Positions 55,663 through 61,519 of a stretch of DNA of 61,519 bases are shown here, one piece after another. The stretch comes from Lachnospiraceae bacterium. Lineage in GTDB: Bacteria; Bacillota; Clostridia; Lachnospirales; Lachnospiraceae. The stretch spans positions 1 through 61,519 of the forward strand of contig JAFWWB010000010.1 in NCBI GenBank assembly GCA_017518185.1, in the 5' to 3' direction. Position 1 is the stretch's first letter. Every line of letters begins with the position of its first letter. The position numbers and the translations under genes are program-made. A model generated the notes under the pieces. That model worked only from the letters and a program-made list of their open reading frames with translations. It did no database searches and was not told where the DNA came from.

Positions 55663-57727
55663 ACTTCTGGACATGATGGAATCCATGGCGGGCCGCAGGA
55701 GCGACTACACGCTGGAGGAGATAGAAAAGGCGGAAAAGCTGAAGAAGAAGCATGGCGGCAGCCTTACGGAGAACCTGATAAAGGTCACGGGAAGAAGGCC
55801 TTCGCCTGTGCTGGGTTCAAGCTCCCTGGCGGGGCTTGAGCTTCCGGACATGGATATATCCTCCGTTATGAGCGTGCCTTCGGGAGCGGAGCAGCTTCAG
55901 GAGAATTCAAAGCTCCTGGACGAGCAGCTTAAAGAGCTGAACGAGAACCTGGCAAAGGATTTCGGAGTGAAGCCCGCGGAGGAGGTGATACCTCCGAAGG
56001 ATCCCATGGAAGCCTTCTCCGGACTTGAGGAGGAAATTGCAAAGAGCGTATACGGACAGGAGGAGATGATCCACAAGCTGAACATCGCCTTCAAGCGTCC
56101 CTTCCTCATGCCTCCCGAGGAGGGAAAGGCAAGGAACTGCATATATCTGAGCGGACCGGAATATACGGGAAGGCACAGCGCCCTTAAGGAGCTGGTGCGT
56201 CTTCTGAATGAGAGGGGCGCTCTTAAGAGCGGCAGCATCACCACGGTGAACCTTGGGCTTTATACGGATTCCTCACAGGAGAAGATCTTCCTGCAGGATA
56301 TGTATTCCGCACTGGCAGGTGAGAATGAGGTGATCCTTTTTGAAAACTATCAGGATGCACATCCCTCCTTCCTGACCCATGTTGCGGATCTTGTGATAAA
56401 AGGGAGCTTCAGGCTCTCTGAAAGATATGTCCAACAAAACGGACAGCTTGTGGGCATACAGAATTCCCTTGCCACATCCATGGTGGGCGAGGTGAAGGCT
56501 TCGGGAAAGTATCTGGTGTTCATCAGCGGAAAGGGCCTCGGGAAAGCTGCGGATGTCTTCGGCGCGGCTTTCGTAAATGCCCTGCTGGGCGATGCCTGCG
56601 AGGCAAAGCAGCCTGATGCCGAAGTGATAAAACGTGTCGCGGAAAGAGAAACAGCTGAGCTTGTAAAGACAGCGAAGGACAGGCTTTCCTTTGAGATAAA
56701 GGCGGGAGAGGAGTTTACCGCACATGCCGCATCAAAGGGGGACAGAGGCGGGATAAAGGCGGTGCTCGGATATTTCGACAGCGTGACCCAGGCGCTGGTT
56801 CAGGCAAAGCTTGAAGGGGACTATCCTTCCGGCATGGAGCTTGAGCTCGTAGCGGACGGTAATAAGCTTACGGGTAAGTGCGAAAAGGGCGATATCGACT
56901 TGAGCGCCCTCATGCCGGGAGCATACCAGGGCGAGATCGAAGAGGTAAAGGCCGAGATGGAGAAGATCGTAGGCCTGAAGGAGATCAAGGAGTATATCCT
57001 GAGCCTGGAGGAATACTACCGCGTGCAGAAGCGCAGGGAGGAAGAGGGACTGAAGACCGGAAGCGTCAGCAAGCATATGATCTTCACGGGAAGCCCCGGA
57101 ACCGGCAAGACTACCATCGCGCGTATCATAAGCAGATATTTAAAGGCCATAGGAGTCCTGAGCGGCGGACAGCTTGTGGAGGTCTCCCGCGCGGATCTGG
57201 TGGGAAAGTATGTAGGCCATACCGCGCCCCTGACCCAGAAGGTCATAAGCTCGGCCCTGGGCGGCGTTCTCTTCATAGATGAGGCCTACAGCCTCTACCG
57301 GGGACGCGACGATTCCTACGGGCTTGAAGCCATCGACACACTGGTGAAGGGCATAGAGGATAACAGGGATGACCTGATAGTGATACTGGCAGGCTACTCC
57401 AATGAGATGGAGGAGTTCATGACCGCCAACTCCGGCTTGAAGAGCCGTTTCCCGAATGTAATAAACTTCCCGGATTATACAGGGGAAGAGCTTTTGGAGA
57501 TATCGAAGAGCATAGCCGCATCGAAGGGCTATATAATAGAAGAAGAGGCTTACGGGCCGCTGACCGCTTTCTTCGATAAGACCCAGGCGGAGGATGCCGC
57601 CGAGGCCGGCAACGGACGTCTGGCCAGGAACCTGGTGGAGGAGGCGATACTGAACCAGTCGCGCCGCCTTGCCGCCGAACCCGACGCTCCGCTGGATACG
57701 CTGAAGGAAGGGGATTTTGAACTGTAA
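55652..57727 (+). CDS. Two-module AAA+ ATPase (degenerate Clp-like plus CbbX/SpoVK-like)
   Basis: A 691-residue protein. After a helical N-terminus, residues about 125-330 resemble the ClpB/ClpC second ATPase domain (VYGQEEMIHKLNIAFKR), but the Walker A is GPEYTGRHSALKE instead of GPTGVGKT, so nucleotide use is doubtful. Residues about 440-680 are an intact CbbX/SpoVK-type AAA+ with GSPGTGKTT, ADLVGKYVGHTA, VLFIDEAYSLYRG and sensor 1 ILAGY. It is translationally coupled to the glycosyltransferase upstream. A remodelling role for the glycan complex is inferred from position only. Confidence 0.82.
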   Translation: MGDKLLDMMESMAGRRSDYTLEEIEKAEKLKKKHGGSLTENLIKVTGRRPSPVLGSSSLAGLELPDMDISSVMSVPSGAEQLQENSKLLDEQLKELNENLAKDFGVKPAEEVIPPKDPMEAFSGLEEEIAKSVYGQEEMIHKLNIAFKRPFLMPPEEGKARNCIYLSGPEYTGRHSALKELVRLLNERGALKSGSITTVNLGLYTDSSQEKIFLQDMYSALAGENEVILFENYQDAHPSFLTHVADLVIKGSFRLSERYVQQNGQLVGIQNSLATSMVGEVKASGKYLVFISGKGLGKAADVFGAAFVNALLGDACEAKQPDAEVIKRVAERETAELVKTAKDRLSFEIKAGEEFTAHAASKGDRGGIKAVLGYFDSVTQALVQAKLEGDYPSGMELELVADGNKLTGKCEKGDIDLSALMPGAYQGEIEEVKAEMEKIVGLKEIKEYILSLEEYYRVQKRREEEGLKTGSVSKHMIFTGSPGTGKTTIARIISRYLKAIGVLSGGQLVEVSRADLVGKYVGHTAPLTQKVISSALGGVLFIDEAYSLYRGRDDSYGLEAIDTLVKGIEDNRDDLIVILAGYSNEMEEFMTANSGLKSRFPNVINFPDYTGEELLEISKSIAASKGYIIEEEAYGPLTAFFDKTQAEDAAEAGNGRLARNLVEEAILNQSRRLAAEPDAPLDTLKEGDFEL

Positions 57728-57836
57728 TAAGATTCCTCGACTCCGCTGCGCTGCGCTCGGAATGACAAATGCAACTGCTTCTTCTTTGTCATCCCGAGCG
57801 GAACATCCCGTAGGGATGTGAAGTCGAGGGATCTTA
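57728..57836. repeat. Palindromic repeat, copy 2
   Basis: An outer 15-bp inverted repeat with one mismatch (57728-57742 with 57822-57836, TAAGATTCCTCGACT arm) and an inner 16-bp one (57754-57769 with 57785-57800, CGCTCGGAATGACAAA arm) flank a short loop. A CATCCC-GTA-GGGATG hairpin is inserted in the right arm (57804-57818). The motif resembles a repeat seen in many unrelated bacterial genomes. It has no ORF and could form a cruciform or RNA hairpin. Confidence 0.8.
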
Positions 57837-57853
57837 TACCTTAAAGAATAATT

Positions 57854-59242
57854 ATGTCTATAAAGAACAAGTACATCGGAAACAAAGCATTTTATACTAT
57901 GGTCCTCACTATCGCCGTGCCCATCATGGTGCAGAACGGTGTGTCCAATTTCGTGAGCCTTCTGGACAACCTGATGATAGGGCGGGTGGGTACCAATGCG
58001 CTTTCAGGCGTGGCCATCGGCAACCAGCTGATCTTTGTATACTATCTGCTGATCTTCGGCGCGACCGCCGGTGTGGGTATATTTACGGCCCAGTATCACG
58101 GCTGCGGCGATGTGGAGGGCGTGCGAAGCACCTTCCGGATCAAGCTCCTGATAAACTTTGTGCTCTCCGCGGCCAGTATACTGGTGTTCTTTGTGTTCGC
58201 GGAAAAGCTGATAAACCTTTTCCTTCAGGGGGAGGGGGCACCGGAGGACGCTGCAGAAACGCTGAAGCTGGGGCATGAGTATATGCTCATCATGCTCATC
58301 GGCCTCATACCCATCGGTATAACAAATGCCTACGCCGGAACCCTCCGGGATACAGGCGAGACCAGGGCGCCCATGAGGGCTTCCATTATAGCCATATTTG
58401 TAAACCTTACGGGGAATGCGCTGCTGATCTACGGACTTTTCGGACTGCCCGCCCTGGGAGCGGCAGGCGCTGCCATCGCTACCGTGATCTCGCGTTTTGT
58501 TGAGCTGGCGGTGCTGGTGATCTATACCGCGAAGAATAAGGATAAGCATCCTTTCATCGAAGGTGCCTTCAGCCACTTCCATGTCAGCATGTGGCAGGCG
58601 AAGAAATATATCCTGAAGTCTCTGCCGCTCATGGCTAACGAGACTCTGTGGGCTCTTGGCCAGACCATGATGAACCAGTGTTATTCGCACAGGAGCCTGG
58701 ACGCCGTGGCGGCGCTGAACATACAGTCCACTATATGGAATCTGCTTGGTGTGGCTTTTCTTGCCATGGGTGAAGCTGTGGGTATCATCGTGGGACAGAT
58801 ACTCGGAAGCGGTGATATAGAGAAGGCCAGGGATCACGCGAGAAAGATGATAGTATTTAACGTGGGACTCGGAACTGTATTCGGAGGGCTGATGCTGTTG
58901 GTCAGTCCGTTCTTCCCGCTGCTCTACAATACCAGCAACGAGATAAGGAGCATGGCCACCGTACTCATCTTTATAACGGGTATACTCATGCCCGTGTATG
59001 CTTTTACCCATGCGTCTTACTTTACCATCAGGGCGGGGGGCAATACCTTTATTACCTTTATATTTGACAGCTGCTTTGTGTGGGTGATCTCGGTCCCCAC
59101 AGCTTTCTGCTTGAGTCATTTCACTCTGCTGACCGTACCGGTGATGCTGGCCATCGTCCAGTCGATGGAACTCTTAAAGGGACTGATAGGCGGCCTTATG
59201 GTGCACAGCGGCATATGGGCGAAAAATCTGGTGGGGGAATAG
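57854..59242 (+). CDS. MATE family efflux transporter
   Basis: A 462-residue, 12-helix MATE protein (VPIMVQNGVSNFVSLLDNLMIGRVG; second half begins around residue 245). Such carriers exchange cations or drugs; clostridial members are often of unknown substrate. It has no good ribosome site. It follows the palindromic repeat and converges with the diguanylate cyclase gene. A role in the glycan locus is not supported, since glycan flippases of this superfamily (MurJ/Wzx) look different. Confidence 0.88.
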   Translation: MSIKNKYIGNKAFYTMVLTIAVPIMVQNGVSNFVSLLDNLMIGRVGTNALSGVAIGNQLIFVYYLLIFGATAGVGIFTAQYHGCGDVEGVRSTFRIKLLINFVLSAASILVFFVFAEKLINLFLQGEGAPEDAAETLKLGHEYMLIMLIGLIPIGITNAYAGTLRDTGETRAPMRASIIAIFVNLTGNALLIYGLFGLPALGAAGAAIATVISRFVELAVLVIYTAKNKDKHPFIEGAFSHFHVSMWQAKKYILKSLPLMANETLWALGQTMMNQCYSHRSLDAVAALNIQSTIWNLLGVAFLAMGEAVGIIVGQILGSGDIEKARDHARKMIVFNVGLGTVFGGLMLLVSPFFPLLYNTSNEIRSMATVLIFITGILMPVYAFTHASYFTIRAGGNTFITFIFDSCFVWVISVPTAFCLSHFTLLTVPVMLAIVQSMELLKGLIGGLMVHSGIWAKNLVGE

Positions 59243-59282
59243 GGGAACCGGTTCATTTCTGCTGCATTTTCCGGGAACAGGA

Positions 59283-60695
59283 TTATTTCCTGCGGTCCTT
59301 ATCGGGATGGTAGCGGTAGTATTCCTTCTTATCTTCGTACATCCGCTCATCTGCTTCACGGACAGCGGCATTTATATCGTAATCACCGCGGCAGTGTATG
59401 CTGCCGCAGGCAAAGCTCACATCCGAGGTGTTTATTGCCAGGCCTTTCAGCTGCATGACCCTTTCATTCATCTGTGCCTCGGTAATGCCCGGACAGAAGA
59501 TAACGAACTCATCGCCTCCGGCCCTGAATATATTATCGTCGCCGAAGGCTATCTTTATCAGGGCGGCAGCGCGTGTCAGCAGCTTATCCCCTGCTTCGTG
59601 TCCGTATCTGTCATTTACCCGCTTCAGTCCGTTAAGATCGGCAAAGACCACGCCCATGGTCTCCGGCAGCTCCGACTTTCCTTCCGTATATGCGTTCATA
59701 AAGTCGTTCATCGCATTGCGGTTGCCGACCTGGGTCAGCTCGTCCATGGTGCTCTTTATCTCAAGCCTTGAGAGCAGCTGGTGGTTCTCGATCACGGCAC
59801 CCAGGATGAAGGTCGAGAGCTCAAGGGTTTCCTTGATCTTGTTTATCCTGTCAAGGGTATAGTTTGCGACCCAGATGTAGCCTACCAGCTCCCGGTTGCT
59901 GCGGATGGAATAAAGGATCATATTCCGTATGCCATTGGTAATAAGGGATCTGTGCCAGGCGGGATCCCGCTCTTCTATGACCGTAAGATCCTCAAGGAGC
60001 AGGCAGTCGGAACCGTCAAGTATCCTTTCCCAGGCTTCGGCGGTCTCATAGGGAGTGCGTCCCATATCCGCGGCCAGGGTTTCCATGAATTCGTTCTGCA
60101 GGCCTCTTTCGTTTATCAGGCTGCACTCGTGCCTGCCTTTATCAACAGTATACAGGGAACATCTTTCCGCACCGCAGAATTCACGTATCTGTCTGGCGAC
60201 GGAGGTCATGGACTTGTAGAAATCCCGGCTTTCATGAAGCCTGATGCCTATATCCATAACGGCGTTGGAGACGTCGGAGGATCTGTGAGGCATGAACTCC
60301 GTTTCGACATCTTTGGAATATGATGCGATATAAAGGCAGTAGACTCTTTTTGCCCCCGCAGGGGGAGGGGGACAGCTTTCCGTATCCCACTGCGCCGTCA
60401 CCGGGATATAAAAGCCTTTCAGCCAGAATTCATGTGCAAATACATAGGAATAAAGCGCCTTGAATTCGGAGCCGCAGATATAGACAAATCTCTCGAAATT
60501 CAGATCCATCCAGTATTCACGGTAGGGAGTACCGGGATGGAACTCGGGAGCATCCGGCCTTAAATGGAGAATATCCTTGTTCCTGGCATTGACCGCCATC
60601 AGCAGGATCTCGCCAAAGCTCCCGTCTTCCATGATATCAAAAGAATAAAGACCGGCATAGCCGGTAAAGCTTTCGATCCACGTCTGAAGATCCAA
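59283..60695 (-). CDS. Soluble diguanylate cyclase
   Basis: A 470-residue cytoplasmic protein: an N-terminal ~190-residue domain like those found in clostridial GGDEF proteins, a GAF-like middle (FCGAERCSLYTVDKGRHECSL) and a C-terminal GGDEF domain (DELTQVGNRNAM, FRAGGDEFVIF). The frame opens far upstream at 61082, but the start is TTG at 60693-60695: AGGAGG lies 7 bases before it, and upstream codons cover the toxin-antitoxin promoter. No RxxD site precedes GGDEF. Confidence 0.85.
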   Translation of the reverse strand: MDLQTWIESFTGYAGLYSFDIMEDGSFGEILLMAVNARNKDILHLRPDAPEFHPGTPYREYWMDLNFERFVYICGSEFKALYSYVFAHEFWLKGFYIPVTAQWDTESCPPPPAGAKRVYCLYIASYSKDVETEFMPHRSSDVSNAVMDIGIRLHESRDFYKSMTSVARQIREFCGAERCSLYTVDKGRHECSLINERGLQNEFMETLAADMGRTPYETAEAWERILDGSDCLLLEDLTVIEERDPAWHRSLITNGIRNMILYSIRSNRELVGYIWVANYTLDRINKIKETLELSTFILGAVIENHQLLSRLEIKSTMDELTQVGNRNAMNDFMNAYTEGKSELPETMGVVFADLNGLKRVNDRYGHEAGDKLLTRAAALIKIAFGDDNIFRAGGDEFVIFCPGITEAQMNERVMQLKGLAINTSDVSFACGSIHCRGDYDINAAVREADERMYEDKKEYYRYHPDKDRRK

Positions 60696-60702
60696 AGTAA
60701 CC

Positions 60703-60708
60703 CCTCCT
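60703..60708 (-). promoter_or_regulatory. Ribosome site deciding the GGDEF start
   Basis: A perfect AGGAGG on the - strand sits 7 bases before the TTG start at 60695 and rules against the longer 599-residue reading. Confidence 0.8.
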
Positions 60709-60753
60709 GCTAATTCAGCACTTTCGCACGTTCTGCGTTTCCGCATCTCTTCT

Positions 60754-60781
60754 ATTTTATCATAAAATCCGCTGCGGGCAA
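60754..60781 (-). promoter_or_regulatory. Possible promoter for GGDEF gene
   Basis: On the - strand, TTGCCC and TAAAAT are 16 bases apart, about 60 bases before the start codon. The -35 match is modest. Confidence 0.4.
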
Positions 60782-60805
60782 TATTTTTTTGCGGCAACCA
60801 TTCTG

Positions 60806-60834
60806 TTGAATAATCTTCCCGGATATGATACCAT
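60806..60834 (+). promoter_or_regulatory. Possible promoter/operator for toxin-antitoxin pair
   Basis: TTGAAT, 17 bases, TACCAT precede the antitoxin. ACCAT at 60830-60834 and ATGGT shortly downstream form an inverted pair that could be the RelB-type operator. Weak by eye. Confidence 0.35.
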
Positions 60835-60888
60835 GAAATCGGAAGAAATATGGTTTGAGGGGACAGTAGACGAAAGCGGGGTGAGTTT

Positions 60889-61095
60889 ATGTCAGCTTCG
60901 GTTATGACAGCATATAACGGATTAAATGCAGAATACAGATCGTTGGTGGATGACTTTATCACTATGCTTGCGGTCAGACAGAATGAAGAGAATGAAACGC
61001 TTAAGGTTATCGAAGATGCGCGGAATGGAATAGGTTTATCTAAAGGATATGTGGGCATTGATGAACTCATGGAGGATCTCAATGCTGACGATTAG
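60889..61095 (+). CDS. RelB/DinJ-like antitoxin
   Basis: A 68-residue small acidic protein located directly before a YafQ-like toxin and overlapping it by 14 bases. The family is too short to assign by motif alone; the pairing supports an antitoxin that binds the toxin and its own promoter. ATG follows GGGGTGAG. Confidence 0.7.
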   Translation: MSASVMTAYNGLNAEYRSLVDDFITMLAVRQNEENETLKVIEDARNGIGLSKGYVGIDELMEDLNADD

Positions 61096-61366
61096 ATATA
61101 CTACTACGTTTAAGAAGGATCTGAAGAGGATTAAGAAGCAGGCCGACTCAGGCTATGATGAGGCCGAGTTCAGATATGTACTTGGAGAGCTTCAAAACGG
61201 CAGAGCGCTTGAAGAGAAGTATCATGACCATGCTCTTGTGGGGAATTACAAGGGGGTTCGTGAATGCCATTTAAAACCCGATCTGTTGCTGTTGTATGAG
61301 ATAAATGAGGGTGTCTTGGAATTGTTGCTGTTCAGGATAGGTTCACATAGCGAAGTGTTCAGATGA
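61082..61366 (+). CDS. YafQ family mRNA interferase toxin
   Basis: A 94-residue RelE-fold toxin of the YafQ type: TFKKDLKRIKKQ, then DHALVGNYKGVRECHLKPDLLLLYE and a C-terminal RIGSHSEVF, including the catalytic histidines and the conserved H-x-x-P-D. YafQ cuts mRNA on the ribosome. The start is ATG 61082, inside the antitoxin; an in-frame upstream ATG (61049) is less likely. Confidence 0.85.
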   Translation: MLTIRYTTTFKKDLKRIKKQADSGYDEAEFRYVLGELQNGRALEEKYHDHALVGNYKGVRECHLKPDLLLLYEINEGVLELLLFRIGSHSEVFR

Positions 61367-61420
61367 CCAGCTATATGTTGGGCGGCCCTTTTCAGGGCAA
61401 CGAACTGGGAGGAGGTAAAA

Positions 61421-61519
61421 ATGCTGGCAGCAGGTAATACGGCGATAGATGAAGCCGCTGAAACAGTATATCATCTTTCTGAGGATGAGCGCATACGTCA
61501 GATCTGTGAAGCACGAGAG
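61421..61519 (+). CDS. Start of a small gene resembling Rpn/PD-(D/E)XK C-terminus
   Basis: After GGAGG at 61410-61414, an ATG opens a frame that runs out of the window. The 33 visible residues (AAETVYHLSEDERIRQICEA) resemble the C-terminal helical part of Rpn-type recombination-promoting nuclease/transposase proteins. Here it starts a reading frame, so it may be a truncated or re-initiated fragment. Confidence 0.4.
   Translation, partial: MLAAGNTAIDEAAETVYHLSEDERIRQICEARE

Noticed and set aside
57728-57836. Simple Rho-independent terminator for the AAA+ gene
   Set aside because: The palindrome is long and two-armed and no T-run follows, so a repeat element is the better description.
58004-59119. 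371-codon - strand frame inside the MATE gene
   Set aside because: Low-complexity, histidine-rich translation typical of an antisense shadow.
57854-59242. MATE protein as the lipid-linked glycan flippase of the locus
   Set aside because: Its sequence pattern is that of a NorM/DinF-type MATE rather than Wzx/MurJ, and it is separated from the operon by a repeat.
60696-61082. N-terminal extension of the second GGDEF protein
   Set aside because: It would cover the toxin-antitoxin promoter and antitoxin gene; a perfect ribosome site supports the TTG at 60695.

Overview
The window reads as a chromosome segment of a Gram-positive Clostridia-type bacterium, most likely a Lachnospiraceae relative. 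This rests on gene content recognised by eye (IreB, RuvX and DUF1292 together, RNase J, SmpB, YlbF, the NusG-II/Gx pair, PadR/DUF1700/DUF4097), strong AGGAGG-type ribosome sites and sigma-A-like promoters. The DNA is GC-rich apart from one AT-rich insertion sequence and its right flank. Almost all genes lie on the + strand in tightly packed, often overlapping operons. I saw no tRNA, rRNA or CRISPR array.

Layout: 1-3013 holds the 3' part of gltX and a MoxR/VWA pair. 3022-9158 is an argH-asd-ATPase-topB run, headed by a good promoter and a ~170-nt leader that can fold into two elaborate helices; topB is split by a frameshift. 9161-12090 holds small uncharacterised genes, including an HD protein and a lipoprotein. 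12053-19041 is branched-chain amino acid synthesis: ilvB, two tandem ilvN-type regulatory subunits, ilvC, a degenerate chemoreceptor-like membrane protein, leuC and leuD. The second regulatory subunit and ilvC have their own promoter. 19041-27153 runs through NusG-II/Gx, ruvAB, zapA, a long U32 protein and a fused SEDS glycosyltransferase/penicillin-binding protein. 27203-31066 holds an LRR protein, secG, rnr and smpB.

31158-32924 is an AT-rich IS1634-type element, followed by gene debris and a three-gene polar amino acid ABC transporter (33286-36040). 36052-42886 holds an EamA transporter, a membrane-anchored HNH protein and an ireB-ruvX-DUF1292-rnj-ylbF-mltG-like-trmR-trhP run that resembles the B. 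subtilis yrzL-yrrK-yrzB-yrrL-yrrM-yrrN cluster. A PadR/DUF1700/DUF4097 envelope-stress-like operon follows (43090-45288), with five 15-bp repeats in its leader.

45289-46899 is a diguanylate cyclase on the - strand. 47082-57727 is the most distinctive locus. It contains a Wzt-like ABC ATPase with a C-terminal cargo-binding domain, a methyltransferase-kinase fusion resembling the O-antigen chain terminator WbdD, three GT2 proteins and a two-module AAA+ protein, nearly all overlapping. I infer a cell-surface glycan that is polymerised, capped and then recognised for export, in an organism without O-antigen. The export permease is not in the window. The right end (57854-61519) carries a MATE transporter, a second diguanylate cyclase, a RelB/YafQ toxin-antitoxin pair and the start of a small nuclease-related gene.
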